From NCBI GenBank assembly GCA_016195805.1, contig JACPYT010000011.1, positions 148,937-212,936 on the forward strand: DNA of 64,000 bases. The letters are read 5' to 3'. A program made the position numbers and the translations under genes. This document shows, piece by piece, positions 34,160-42,726 of this stretch; positions within the stretch are counted from its first letter, which is position 1; the number at the start of each line of letters is the position of its first letter. The notes beneath the pieces are model-generated. The model made no database searches and was not told the origin of the DNA. It saw only the letters and a list, made by a program, of their open reading frames with translations. This DNA is from Hydrogenophilales bacterium. GTDB lineage: Bacteria > Pseudomonadota > Gammaproteobacteria > Burkholderiales > Thiobacillaceae.

Positions 34160-35197
34160 TCAAGGCGCCGGGTTGGGAAATTGCCGGTGAATGCGCTCGA
34201 TGTCCGCCAGGACGTCGGCTGGAAGTCCGACCCGGACGGCGGCCAGGTTCTCCTGCAATTGCGCCATCGTGGTGGCGCCGATGATCGTGCTGCCGACGCA
34301 CCAGCGGCCACAGGTGAAGCCCAGGGCCAGCTGGACGGGCGTGAGGCCGTGCCGGTCTGCGAGCGCCGCATAAGCCGCCACGGCCGGCACCGTATTGAGC
34401 GTGTTGTAACGGCTGGCAAACCCGCTGAACAGATTCACCCGGCCCGGCGTCCTGGCGTCGCGCAGGTATTTTCCGGACAGCACGCCGAATCCGAGCGGCG
34501 AATAGGCCAGCAGGCCGATCTTTTCGCGGAAGCCGATTTCGGCCAGGCCGTTTTCCCAGGTCCGGTTCAGCAGGCTGTAGGCGTTCTGGACCGACACCGG
34601 GCGCGGCAGCCCCAACTCGTCGGCCAGACGCAGGACCGTCATCAGCCCCCACGGCGTCTCGTTGGACAGTCCCCAGTGGCGAACCTTGCCCGCCTCGATG
34701 AAGCCGGCCATGGCGGCCAGGGTTTCACGCAGCGGCACCGTCTCGCGCTCCTGCTCCGGGTGGAAGTGATACTGGCCGAACATGGGTACATTGCGATCCG
34801 GCCAGTGCAGCTGGTAGAGGTCGACGTAGTCCGTCTGCAGCCGCTGCAGCGACCCGTCGAGCGCCTGCTGCAGGTTGGCCCGGCTGAAATTGAGCCGGCC
34901 TTCCCTGATCCAGTCCAGCGTACGCCCGGGGCCGGTCGCCTTGGTTGCCAGGACGATGCGGTCGCGGGACTGGCGCTTCAGCCAAGTGCCCACATGGCGT
35001 TCGGTCAGCCCGGTCGTCTCGGCCCGCGCCGGGACCGGATACATTTCGGCGGTATCGATGAAATTGACCCCCTGGGCCAGGGCATGGTCCAGCTGGGCAT
35101 GGGCCTCGGCCTCGCTGTTCTGCTGGCCAAAGGTCATGGTGCCGAGGCAGACAGCCGGGACGGACAGATCGCTGTTTCCGAGAAGGATATGTTTCAT
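34160..35197 (-). CDS. Aldo/keto reductase, Tas-like
   Basis: A 345-residue NADPH-dependent aldo/keto reductase, TIM barrel. The AKR signature FIDTAEMYPVPARAE holds Asp and the catalytic Tyr. The Lys in IVLATKATGPG and the His in YQLHWPDRNVPMFG complete the Asp-Tyr-Lys-His tetrad. A second cofactor motif is GSTIIGATTMAQLQENL near the C-terminus. The closest group by memory is Tas/YajO-type. Substrate unknown. The gene converges with the lipoprotein gene, with a 29-base gap. Confidence 0.92.
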   Translation of the reverse strand: MKHILLGNSDLSVPAVCLGTMTFGQQNSEAEAHAQLDHALAQGVNFIDTAEMYPVPARAETTGLTERHVGTWLKRQSRDRIVLATKATGPGRTLDWIREGRLNFSRANLQQALDGSLQRLQTDYVDLYQLHWPDRNVPMFGQYHFHPEQERETVPLRETLAAMAGFIEAGKVRHWGLSNETPWGLMTVLRLADELGLPRPVSVQNAYSLLNRTWENGLAEIGFREKIGLLAYSPLGFGVLSGKYLRDARTPGRVNLFSGFASRYNTLNTVPAVAAYAALADRHGLTPVQLALGFTCGRWCVGSTIIGATTMAQLQENLAAVRVGLPADVLADIERIHRQFPNPAP

Positions 35198-35376
35198 CTG
35201 GATGAATGGGCCTCAAGTTTTGTGCGGATGCATCGTTAAGGTTTCGTGTCCGGGCCACGCCCCGCGCGGATGTGGCGCACCGTCTCCGACCCCTCTGTTC
35301 ACGATAGGTTCAGACGACGCCAGCCTTCGCGCGTGCGGACCTTCAATCATAAACACACGTCTTACGAGGAGAGCGG

Positions 35377-36642
35377 ATGGGCAAGGAAACCTTCCTGGCG
35401 CGGCAACCCATAGTCGACGCCGAGCATCGCCTGTTCGCCTATGAACTCCTGTTCCGGCAATCGATGGCCGCCGTCTCGGCCCAGATCAGCAGCCAGCTGC
35501 AGGCCGGCGTCGAGGTCATCGGCAACACCCTCTGTCTCGGTCCCGACTGGCTGCTGCAAGGCAGGCTCGCCTTCATCAACCTGGACGAAGCCACCCTGAT
35601 GAGCGACTTCGTCTGCCTGCTGCCGCCCCACCACGTCGTCTACGAAATCCTCGAGACCGTGCCGGTCTCGCCGGTGCTGATCGCCCGCATCCGCGAACTC
35701 CGCCAGCTCGGCTACCGCTTCGCCCTGGACGATTTCGTCTGCCTCGACGAGTACCGTCCGCTGCTGCCGATGGTCGACTTCGTGAAGCTCGACGTGCTCG
35801 AACAGCATCCCGAAAAGACCGTGGAAATCATCGCCCACATCCAGCGCGACTTCAAAGGCCAGTTCATCGCCGAAAAGGTCGAAACCCGCGAGATGTTCGA
35901 ACTCTGCCGCGCCAGCGGCATCCAGTATTTCCAGGGCTACTACTTCGCCCGCCCGGAGAACCTCGCCAGCAAGTCCATCCAGCCGGGTCAGCTGGCCGTG
36001 CTGGAACTGATGAACAAGGTGCGCACCTGCGAAGACCTGGGCGAGATCGAGGAGCCCCTGCGCCGCAATGCCGCGCTGACCCTGCGCCTGCTGCGCTACG
36101 CCAATTCCGCCGCCGCCGGCCTGCGCAAGCAGGTCCATACCGTGCGCCAGGCCCTGGCCCAGATCGGGCTGATGACGCTGTATCGCTGGCTGGCGCTGCT
36201 GCTGGTCACCGCCAACCCGACGCCCACCAACGCCCTGCTGGCGCGCACCGCCGTGACGCGCGGGCGCCTGTGCGAACTGCTCGGCCGCCCCCGGCTCGAC
36301 CGCCAGGCCCAGGACGAACTGTTCATCACCGGGCTGTTTTCCCTGGCCGAACCGCTGATGGAAATCCCGCTCGCCCGCCTGCTCGAACAGCTTCCCATGC
36401 CCAACCCCGTCGTCCAGGCCCTGGTCCACCAGAGCGGCCCCTATGCGCCCTTCCTGAAACTCGCCGAAGCCTCGGAACGCAGCGACTTCGCACAGATCGC
36501 CCGCTACGCCGGCGAGATCGCGTCCAGCCCCGACGAGGTCAATGTCGCCCAGCTGCAATCGCTTGCCTGGACCGAGGAGCTGGCCAGCGAAGTGGCCCCG
36601 ACGGCAGTCGGTCTCGCCACGCCTGAAGCAGGGCTGCGGTAG
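35377..36642 (+). CDS. EAL-HDOD signalling protein (YuxH-type)
   Basis: A 421-residue protein with an N-terminal EAL domain and a C-terminal HDOD domain. The EAL domain opens LARQPIVDAEHRLFAYELLFR, so the catalytic EAL triplet is YELLFR-like (E-L-L), and later metal residues are only partly recognisable (ALDDFVCLDEYRPL, DFVKLDVL). It is likely degenerate and may bind but not hydrolyse c-di-GMP. HDOD runs from about 200 to 400 (RRNAALTLRLLRYANSAAAG, HTVRQALAQIGLMTLYRWLALLL). The last 12 residues come from a dispersed 59-base repeat (see that entry). GAGGAGA precedes ATG 35377. Confidence 0.9.
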   Translation: MGKETFLARQPIVDAEHRLFAYELLFRQSMAAVSAQISSQLQAGVEVIGNTLCLGPDWLLQGRLAFINLDEATLMSDFVCLLPPHHVVYEILETVPVSPVLIARIRELRQLGYRFALDDFVCLDEYRPLLPMVDFVKLDVLEQHPEKTVEIIAHIQRDFKGQFIAEKVETREMFELCRASGIQYFQGYYFARPENLASKSIQPGQLAVLELMNKVRTCEDLGEIEEPLRRNAALTLRLLRYANSAAAGLRKQVHTVRQALAQIGLMTLYRWLALLLVTANPTPTNALLARTAVTRGRLCELLGRPRLDRQAQDELFITGLFSLAEPLMEIPLARLLEQLPMPNPVVQALVHQSGPYAPFLKLAEASERSDFAQIARYAGEIASSPDEVNVAQLQSLAWTEELASEVAPTAVGLATPEAGLR

Positions 36643-36661
36643 TCACTGCTTGAAACAAGCT
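36603..36661. repeat. Dispersed 59-base repeat, copy 1 (overlaps a gene end)
   Basis: About 80% identical to 38299-38357, from GGCAGTCGG to AAACAAGCT. It supplies the last codons and the stop of the EAL-HDOD gene. In copy 2 the same segment lies just after another gene's stop. Confidence 0.6.
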
Positions 36662-36683
36662 GAGGCGCGACGGCGCGGCGCCG

Positions 36684-37358
36684 TCAACCCGCGTGACCGT
36701 CCGTCACCGGCAAATGACCCGTCTTGACATAGATCGTGCAGCCCAACCGGCTGAACGGTTGGTGGCGGCTCCCATGCGGGCTGCGGATCCAGGTGCCCGC
36801 CGGATAGCTGCCGTGTTCGTCTTCGAACACGCCGGAGACAACCAGGATCTCCTCGCCGCCAAAATGTCCATGCGGCTGAAAATGGGTTTCGGGCGCCCAG
36901 CGCACCAGCGCGGCATGCTCGTGCTGGTGCGCATGCAAGGGCATGACGCCGAGGCCGGGCACCCGTCCCGGGAGCCAGGGCGTGTTCGCCGTATCGATTC
37001 GCACGACAGCGGAATCGGTCGGCTCGAACGGGTAACGTTTGACGAACAGCATGCAGCCCTGATCGGTGCGTAGCGTGCGGTGCACGCCCGGCGGATTGCG
37101 CAGGTAAGTCCCCACCGAATACCTGGCCTCCCCATCCGCCAGTTCGCCCGTCAGAACCAGAATCTCCTCGCCCACCCCCTGAACGGGCGGATCGAACGAA
37201 CACCCCGGCGCGCCCTTCACCAGGCCGGTCTCGCCGGCCGCCGCACCGTCATTGCGATCGAGCGGCTTGCGCCAGGCACCCGCCCCTGCCATGGCCAGCC
37301 ACGCCATCGATTCCGTGTCCAGAACGACACGCGCACGCAAATCAGCATTGATCCCCAC
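36684..37358 (-). CDS. Double-cupin protein, ChrR-like
   Basis: A 224-residue protein with two cupin domains. The first has GVGEEILVLTGELADGEARY and SVGTYLRNPPGVHRTL; the second has HFGGEEILVVSGVFEDEHGS and YPAGTWIRSPHGSRHQPFS. This is the ChrR-type cupin organisation, in which such proteins bind zinc and act as anti-sigma or stress sensors. The anti-sigma N-terminal domain of true ChrR is absent, so a stand-alone role is more likely. The gene starts with GTG 37356-37358 after AGAGG; the 615-residue frame around it is an artefact. Confidence 0.8.
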   Translation of the reverse strand: MGINADLRARVVLDTESMAWLAMAGAGAWRKPLDRNDGAAAGETGLVKGAPGCSFDPPVQGVGEEILVLTGELADGEARYSVGTYLRNPPGVHRTLRTDQGCMLFVKRYPFEPTDSAVVRIDTANTPWLPGRVPGLGVMPLHAHQHEHAALVRWAPETHFQPHGHFGGEEILVVSGVFEDEHGSYPAGTWIRSPHGSRHQPFSRLGCTIYVKTGHLPVTDGHAG

Positions 37359-37547
37359 GCAACCTCTTTCATAAAACCCGGGGCCCTCGATTGAGGCGCC
37401 CGTTCGCACTGGAAAAAGCCGGCACCGGCCCATCTGACCAAAAACCCGGCCCGGTCCGTACAATGCCGGTGTACCGCCGCCCGCTGCACAAGGATATCCG
37501 GATTCCCGATCCGGCCCGACCACCTTCTCATGGAGACGAGGACGCTC

Positions 37548-38285
37548 ATGCAAACCAATACCAGCAATCCTGCACTGAACAAGAACACTTTTGCGAATCT
37601 GGCACGCGAGGGCGAGCGCATGACTCTCGGCGGCACGGTCAACAAGACCGCCATCCTGCTGGCGCTCTCGCTGATCACCGCAATGTGGGTTTGGGGAAAA
37701 TTTTTCGCGGACCCGTCGACCGCGTCGGTGGGCCCGCTCATGCTGGTCGGCGCCATCGGCGGCTTCATCGCGGCCCTGGTCACCATTTTCTTCAAGCGCG
37801 CGGCGCCCTATACGGCCCCGGTCTACGCGCTGCTGGAAGGGCTGGCCATCGGGGGGGCGTCCGCCGTGGCGGAAATGCGCTATCCCGGTATCGCGCTGCA
37901 GGCGGTGGGGCTGACCTTCGGCGTGCTGGTCTGCCTGTTGGCCGCCTACAAGATGGGCGTTGTCCGCGCCACCGACAACTTCAAGCGCGGCGTGATCGCG
38001 GCGACCGGCGCCATTGCCCTGCTCTATCTGGTCGACCTGGGCATGATGCTGTTTGGCCATCCCATCGGCTTCATCCACGAAGGTGGCCCCATGGGGATCG
38101 TTTTCAGCGTCGTGGTCGTGGGCATCGCGGCGATGAACCTGGTGCTCGACTTCGACTTCATCGAGTCCGGCGTCCAGCAGGGTGCGCCCCAATACATGGA
38201 ATGGTACGGCGCGTTCGGCCTCATGGTGACCCTGGTCTGGCTGTATCTCGAGATCCTGCGTCTGCTTGGGAAGGCGCGCAAGTAA
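37548..38285 (+). CDS. Bax inhibitor-1/YccA-family membrane protein
   Basis: A 245-residue polytopic membrane protein of the BI-1/YccA-like type (Bax1-I). Seven hydrophobic spans follow a soluble N-terminal segment (NKNTFANLAREGERMTLGGT). Diagnostic parts are PYTAPVYALLEGLAIGGASAV, FGVLVCLLAAYKMG, VVVVGIAAMNLVLDFDFIES, and the last pair EWYGAFGLMVTLVWLYLEIL with the conserved Asp-rich DFDF. The function in bacteria is unclear; homologues modulate Ca2+ or membrane proteases. The start at 37548 is favoured by GAGGA; an ATG at 37530 is six codons earlier. Confidence 0.9.
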   Translation: MQTNTSNPALNKNTFANLAREGERMTLGGTVNKTAILLALSLITAMWVWGKFFADPSTASVGPLMLVGAIGGFIAALVTIFFKRAAPYTAPVYALLEGLAIGGASAVAEMRYPGIALQAVGLTFGVLVCLLAAYKMGVVRATDNFKRGVIAATGAIALLYLVDLGMMLFGHPIGFIHEGGPMGIVFSVVVVGIAAMNLVLDFDFIESGVQQGAPQYMEWYGAFGLMVTLVWLYLEILRLLGKARK

Positions 38286-38298
38286 CCACCTCCCCGGC

Positions 38299-38357
38299 GG
38301 CAGTCGGGCCTGCCACGCCCAAAGCCGGGCTACGGTAGCCACCACTCCAAACAAGCT
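38299..38357. repeat. Dispersed 59-base repeat, copy 2
   Basis: About 80% identical to 36603-36661, same orientation. It begins 14 bases after the stop codon of the Bax-inhibitor gene and is followed by a perfect hairpin. Confidence 0.6.
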
Positions 38358-38378
38358 TGCATCAACACAGGCCCCAAT

Positions 38379-38408
38379 AAGAGAGGCGCAGTCCCCTGCG
38401 CCTCTCTT
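38379..38408 (+). terminator. Perfect 13-bp hairpin, terminator-like
   Basis: AAGAGAGGCGCAG (38379-38391) pairs perfectly with CTGCGCCTCTCTT (38396-38408) around a TCCC loop. The flanks do not have a long T-run on either strand, so it may be a bidirectional or rho-assisted 3' structure. Confidence 0.55.
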
Positions 38409-38665
38409 CATCCCGGCCGGCCCGGTCGATCCCGGCCCCACGCGCCGCTCGCCTGACACACCGTAAATCACAGTCGTTGCGCTGCTTCTTCTGATCGATC
38501 CTTGCGGCTGCGAAGCGAAATTTCCCCGCATTCATCCCTCGCAAAGGCTCACCCGGCCTGTTGTTTCAGGCAACCGGCGGACAGGAAACCGGGGGGATGA
38601 GACGTACGGGCCATGTTCTCGTCCTGACCGGTCGCATCTCCCTTCACATTCGGCCAATAAGCTCG

Positions 38666-38694
38666 TCCGACAGCCTGAATCTCAGGCTGCCGGA
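38666..38694. other. Long imperfect hairpin
   Basis: TCCG-A-CAGCCTGA (38666-38678) pairs with TCAGGCTG-C-CGGA (38682-38694) around ATC, a 12-bp stem with one mismatch, about 70 bases upstream of the metallophosphoesterase start. It may be an attenuator or regulator site. Confidence 0.35.
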
Positions 38695-38766
38695 TATGGA
38701 CACCTTCTACTTTGATTCATTGCAGGCAAGCGCTGCCGCGTCCATGTGCCAACCTTTAAATTGTGA

Positions 38767-41187
38767 ATGGGGAACATTGTGCTTATACGAATTTTGAAAA
38801 AGAACACGCTTGCGGTGATGGTTGCCACGGCTTTCGCCGCCCTGGATTCCGCCCCCTTGCTGGCGATGGGCGTCACGTACCAACCCTACATCCAGCCGGG
38901 GGACGCGAGCAGCTTCGCATCCCACGACCTCAAGGTGATTGCATGGCAGACGGATGAGCCGACACCGAACCCGGTAGCCTACACGGTCGAATACGGCCAG
39001 AGCCCCAAATACGGCGCCAGGGCAGTGGTAAATGGCCGCGTCGTGGACGACTATCTGAGCGCCGATCCGTCCCTTCCCAAGCCGCCTACCGCATCGGGCG
39101 CACACGCCAACTACCATGCCGTCTTCAAGGGTTTGCATTACGACACGACCTATTACTATCGCGTGACCGGGCCGGGCCTGCCTGCGGACGGCTTTTCCGC
39201 TTCCTTCCACACGCGCAAGCAGAACGGGCGCTTCTCCTTCCAGGTCATGGGGGATGAGGGCTTCTTCCCTGCCTTGCCGAATTCGAATCCCGCCCGTCGA
39301 GTCAACTACGAAGCACGCATCGTTCACCAGATGTACGAGGCGCACAAGCTCTCCATTCCCGGCGTTCCGCAACTGCCGAAGCCTGACCTGGCGTTGAATA
39401 CCGGCGACAACGTGTACTTCGATGGCGCGGAAGGGAGCTACCGGGATTTCTGGATGCCCGTCTGGAACAACGACATCAGCTCGAACGAAACCGGCGCCCC
39501 GTTCATCCGCCACATTCCCTATTACATCGTCGCCGGAAACCATGATCTAGGCGGCACGGGAAGCAGCGCCAACCTGCTCGGCGCGGCCAACGCCGGTCCC
39601 TACAGCGGCGGCACCGGCGGCGGGGATGCGCTGCAATATTTCAACAACTATTACTTCCCGCTCAACGGCCCCAAAGGTGTCGATCTGCAAAACATTTTCA
39701 ACGGCGACAGCAGCACGCCGACCGGCTTCTACTTCAAGTACAACGGCGTCACGTACGACTCACCCGCGGCCATCGAGGCGTTCCGCGCCAGCACCAGCGT
39801 GGATACCGGCAAGGGCAGAAAACGCCAGATCGACACCATGGGCAATTACTCGTTCGACCAGGGCAATGCCCATTTCGTCTTTCTGGACGGCAACCCGCAT
39901 CTGTTCGACGCACTCCTGAGCTATACCCCGACCTACCAGAGTGCCCCGACAGGTTTCCCCGAGTATCCAAACATCCTGCGCCAGTGGCTGATCAATGACC
40001 TCGACTCGACCAGGCAAACCTGGAAGATCGTCGTGTTCCATCACCCCTCGTTCTCGTCCGGCAACCTGACCCTGCGCAATTTCCAGATGCGCCGCATCGC
40101 CAAACTCCTCGAGGATCACGGCGTCAACGTGGTGTTCAACGGACACGAGCATAACTACCAGCGCACCTATCCGCTGCGCGCGCTGGCGACCGTCGCCGAC
40201 GCACCGACCACGGCGGGCGGTCCGGCCGTGGCCATCGACGCGTCCTTCGACGGGACGGGCAACACGGTCCCCGATGGGGTGATTTATCTGGTCGAGGGCG
40301 CCGGTGGAGAAGGAGGCCATGACAACGCCCTGGAAGCCACGCGCGGTTCAGGCAAGGGAGTCGATCAGGACGATGCGGCAACGGGCAGCTACACGTATGG
40401 ACCGGGGCTGACCTTCCCCAACGGCCCGGCTTCCTGGCTGGACGATCATCTGACCGGCGCCGAGATGACGCCGTTCATGCCCAATGCGGGACAGGGCCCC
40501 AAGATCACGGCACGCTTCAAGGCCAAAGTGTTTTCCTTTGCCGATGTCGTGATCAACCACAACACGCTGTCGCTCTACCAGATCTCCGAACCGCTGTTGG
40601 CGACGTCATCGGCAACCCCTGACAATCCGGCGCCATTCGGCACGGACGTGAATGGCGTTCCGCTCAACGATCCGATTCCGGACACCCTGATCGATCCGGC
40701 AACCGGGCAGGTCGTGTCCGATCCGGCCGAAGGCAGCTCCGCCCTGCTCGACGCGTTCACCGTGACCAAACCCGACGTGGGCGAAACCCTCAAGGTGAAA
40801 CTTTCGGCCCCGCGCACCGTGACGCCCGGAACCCTGCTGAGCTATACGTTGAGTGTCAGCAACCGTACCGGCTATGCGCTGAACGGGACGCAAGCCGTCG
40901 TGACGCTGCCGCAGGGGGCCGATTTTGCCGGCACGCCGGGCGACACCGTCACCCGGAACGGCCAGGAGGTCGTGGTCACGATCGGGCGGCTGGAACCGGA
41001 CGAAACGCGTAGCGTTCAGGTCGAAGCCAAAGCTCCGGCCGCGAGCGACGACGATGCCGTCCTGGTCGCGTCGGCCAGGATCCGGTCCGCGACGGCCATG
41101 CCCGTGGAAACGAATGAAGTACGGACACGCATCGCGGATGACCGCAAGGCACGCAAGCAGGCGGTCTCGCTGCACAAGGAAGACTAG
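38767..41187 (+). CDS. Secreted metallophosphoesterase (purple acid phosphatase-like)
   Basis: An 806-residue secreted phosphoesterase. A signal segment (LKKNTLAVMVATAFAALDSA) is followed by a FN3-like domain (PVAYTVEYGQ, TTYYYRVTGPG). The phosphoesterase domain has SFQVMGDEG, then ALNTGDNVYFDG, VAGNHDLGG, FHHPSFSSG and NGHEHNYQRTYP. These match the conserved GD, GDN, GNHD, H-H and GHxH blocks that bind two metals. A DUF11-like domain (ETLKVKLSAPRTVTPGTLLSYTLSVSN, VTLPQGADF) ends the chain, as in cell-surface proteins. It probably releases phosphate outside the cell. ATG at 38767 or GTG at 38779 could be the start. Confidence 0.85.
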   Translation: MGNIVLIRILKKNTLAVMVATAFAALDSAPLLAMGVTYQPYIQPGDASSFASHDLKVIAWQTDEPTPNPVAYTVEYGQSPKYGARAVVNGRVVDDYLSADPSLPKPPTASGAHANYHAVFKGLHYDTTYYYRVTGPGLPADGFSASFHTRKQNGRFSFQVMGDEGFFPALPNSNPARRVNYEARIVHQMYEAHKLSIPGVPQLPKPDLALNTGDNVYFDGAEGSYRDFWMPVWNNDISSNETGAPFIRHIPYYIVAGNHDLGGTGSSANLLGAANAGPYSGGTGGGDALQYFNNYYFPLNGPKGVDLQNIFNGDSSTPTGFYFKYNGVTYDSPAAIEAFRASTSVDTGKGRKRQIDTMGNYSFDQGNAHFVFLDGNPHLFDALLSYTPTYQSAPTGFPEYPNILRQWLINDLDSTRQTWKIVVFHHPSFSSGNLTLRNFQMRRIAKLLEDHGVNVVFNGHEHNYQRTYPLRALATVADAPTTAGGPAVAIDASFDGTGNTVPDGVIYLVEGAGGEGGHDNALEATRGSGKGVDQDDAATGSYTYGPGLTFPNGPASWLDDHLTGAEMTPFMPNAGQGPKITARFKAKVFSFADVVINHNTLSLYQISEPLLATSSATPDNPAPFGTDVNGVPLNDPIPDTLIDPATGQVVSDPAEGSSALLDAFTVTKPDVGETLKVKLSAPRTVTPGTLLSYTLSVSNRTGYALNGTQAVVTLPQGADFAGTPGDTVTRNGQEVVVTIGRLEPDETRSVQVEAKAPAASDDDAVLVASARIRSATAMPVETNEVRTRIADDRKARKQAVSLHKED

Positions 41188-41190
41188 GTA

Positions 41191-41238
41191 GCGTGGTCTT
41201 TCAGCGCCTCGTCCGACCACGCTTGGCGGGCGAGGCGC
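41191..41238 (+). other. H-type pseudoknot-like structure at convergent gene ends
   Basis: GCGTGGTC (41191-41198) pairs with GACCACGC (41215-41222), and GCGCCTCG (41204-41211) with CGAGGCGC (41231-41238). The two perfect 8-bp stems interleave, which is the topology of an H-type pseudoknot, or of two alternative hairpins. It starts three bases after the stop of the metallophosphoesterase gene and ends 46 bases before the convergent gene. Confidence 0.55.
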
Positions 41239-41283
41239 AGCAGCCTGGTCCTGAATAAACGCCCCCGACCAGCGGAGCAAACA

Positions 41284-41949
41284 TCACGGCGTGTTGATGC
41301 GCACGAACTCGGGGAAATAATCTGCCCGCACGATGTAGGTGCCGTCGCAGTTGTACGATGCCCGCACGATGCCTTCCGAGAGTGAAATCGCCGCGTTGCG
41401 CAGGTAGTAGGCCTCGATCCCGCGCAAGGTATTGAAGCTTTGCACGATGGCATCGATGCGGTCTTCCGCCATCGGTTGCCAGTTCGTGCGCTCCGCGTCC
41501 ATCAGCTTGATCCAGTGCGGCGGCAGGTAATGCCGCAGCGGCCCGGTCTGGACCATGGCGCGCACCCAGGCGACGGCGCGCATTTTTTCCTCGTACGGCA
41601 CCGCGACGAAATGCCGCACGGTGTAGCCCGGCTTCACCAGGTCCTCGGCGTCGTGCACCTCGTAGGCAAAAGGATTGAAGATCGACTCGGTGCGCACTTC
41701 CGAGCTGTTGAAACCGATATAGATCGCATACACCCCCGTGTTGTGCAGCAGTTCGGCGCAGGTTTCCAGCACCTCTCCTGCGATGCGGTCGAGCCGTGAT
41801 TTCTGGCGCGGGCGCAGGGGCACGGTTTCGCGCAGGCTGGGATCGCCCTTGATGCTGACAAAGGGCGTATCGGCCGGCAGCCCGAACGCACCCACGATGG
41901 GTTCGTGCAGGATTCCGACAGCGGGCAGGTTCCGTGTCTCCGCGTTCAA
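41284..41949 (-). CDS. Protein with C-terminus shared with the Cache sensor protein
   Basis: A 221-residue soluble protein. The N-terminal 130 residues (ILHEPIVGAFGLPADTPFVS, VLETCAELLHNTGVYAIYIG, VHDAEDLVKPGYTVRHFVAV) contain no domain I recognise with certainty. The C-terminus (RIDAIVQSFNTLRGIEAYYL, then RNAAISLSEG and SYNCDG) mirrors the same region in the Cache protein at 9103-10038 (HIDRILDTMQALRLSDPTFY, LRMASIN, FSCDG). So both share a C-terminal module. The start is TTG 41947-41949, overlapping the stop of the 67-residue gene as TTGA. Function unknown. Confidence 0.65.
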   Translation of the reverse strand: MNAETRNLPAVGILHEPIVGAFGLPADTPFVSIKGDPSLRETVPLRPRQKSRLDRIAGEVLETCAELLHNTGVYAIYIGFNSSEVRTESIFNPFAYEVHDAEDLVKPGYTVRHFVAVPYEEKMRAVAWVRAMVQTGPLRHYLPPHWIKLMDAERTNWQPMAEDRIDAIVQSFNTLRGIEAYYLRNAAISLSEGIVRASYNCDGTYIVRADYFPEFVRINTP

Positions 41950-42149
41950 TGCGGCCTCGCCTGCGCGTCCGCCGCGTCGCGCTTATCCATAAAGAACGGA
42001 CAGGTCGTCGTGCTGTCCGGCCGGTGGATCAGTTCCTCGCTGAAATCCGCATACGTACGGTTCAGCAGGTGCTTGCCGGCATCGTCCTCATACCGCGCAC
42101 ACGCTTCCGCCAGCGCGCAGTGAGAGGTCATGCAGTAAGTGTGCGTCAT
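41946..42149 (-). CDS. Small Cys-containing protein upstream of the shared-module gene
   Basis: A 67-residue soluble protein with Cys residues at the start (MTHTYCMTSHCALAEACARY) and one near the C-terminus (TTTCPFF). The family is unknown, but such short Cys pairs suggest metal binding. GAAAGGA precedes ATG 42147-42149. It overlaps the next gene (TTGA), so the two are coupled and probably act together. Confidence 0.6.
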   Translation of the reverse strand: MTHTYCMTSHCALAEACARYEDDAGKHLLNRTYADFSEELIHRPDSTTTCPFFMDKRDAADAQARPH

Positions 42150-42488
42150 GGTTTGTCCTTTCAGGAGGATCTTGAGCGGAATATGAACATGAAAATTCGA
42201 ACCTGTTCCCTGGGCGCTTGCAAAAACAAGGCGGTCCAGCCCCTTTGATCACAGGCGAGTGCGAAGGATAGGGTGTCCGGCCCTTTTATTCCATTTCTGC
42301 CTTGTGCGCCTGGCGCGGTTGGCCCTGAGCGCAATTCCATACGCCTTGTGCACACAGGTACGTCATGAACAGAGGGCGCCGAAATCCGCCCGCCCTCAAC
42401 TTTTGCGTCCTCATCGCCGTAAACCGGTAAACCTGCCCTGTGTCTCGGCCTGGCGCAGGCAACCCACGCTATTTGTACGTACCGAGAC
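42150..42488. other. Intergenic stretch with weak repeat-like fragments
   Basis: 339 bases. Two weak matches to repeat family A occur: CAGCCCCTTTGATC (42238-42251) and GGCCCTTTTATTCC (42281-42294). No gene or terminator is visible. Confidence 0.35.
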
Positions 42489-42677
42489 ATGCATATGCCC
42501 CGACTTCGTGTTCAGCAAGCGCGTACCGCAATCGCCATCCTCGTGCTGGCCGTCAGCACTGCCGGGTGCACCCCCATCACGCTCACCGCTGCCTCCCTCG
42601 GCGCAAGCATGGGCGTCTCGCACACCACCGCCCAGGAAATCGTGCATCAAACCGAACGGGTTCTTTCCAGGGGATAA
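42489..42677 (+). CDS. Small lipoprotein of unknown function
   Basis: A 62-residue lipoprotein. QQARTAIAILVLAVSTAGC ends in a lipobox; the remainder (TPITLTAASLGASMGVSHTT, AQEIVHQTERVLSRG) has no known domain. No clear ribosome site before ATG 42489 (ATG 42495 also possible), so the call is moderate. It converges with the YceI gene. Confidence 0.5.
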   Translation: MHMPRLRVQQARTAIAILVLAVSTAGCTPITLTAASLGASMGVSHTTAQEIVHQTERVLSRG

Positions 42678-42726
42678 GCGGGGCGCCGGGCCTGCAGGCC
42701 AAGGCCGACGCGCCCCCCGGCGCCCA

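Larger units (their letters stand above)
38286..38766. other. Intergenic stretch: repeat, two hairpins, no gene
   Basis: 480 bases between the Bax-inhibitor gene and the metallophosphoesterase gene. It carries copy 2 of the 59-base repeat (38299-38357), the perfect 13-bp hairpin at 38379-38408 and the long hairpin at 38666-38694. The first hairpin may terminate upstream transcription. No convincing promoter was found. Confidence 0.5.

Noticed and set aside
36684..38531. 615-codon minus-strand frame
   Set aside because: Only the last 224 residues show cupin homology; the rest is antisense to the Bax-inhibitor gene. GTG 37358 is the better start.
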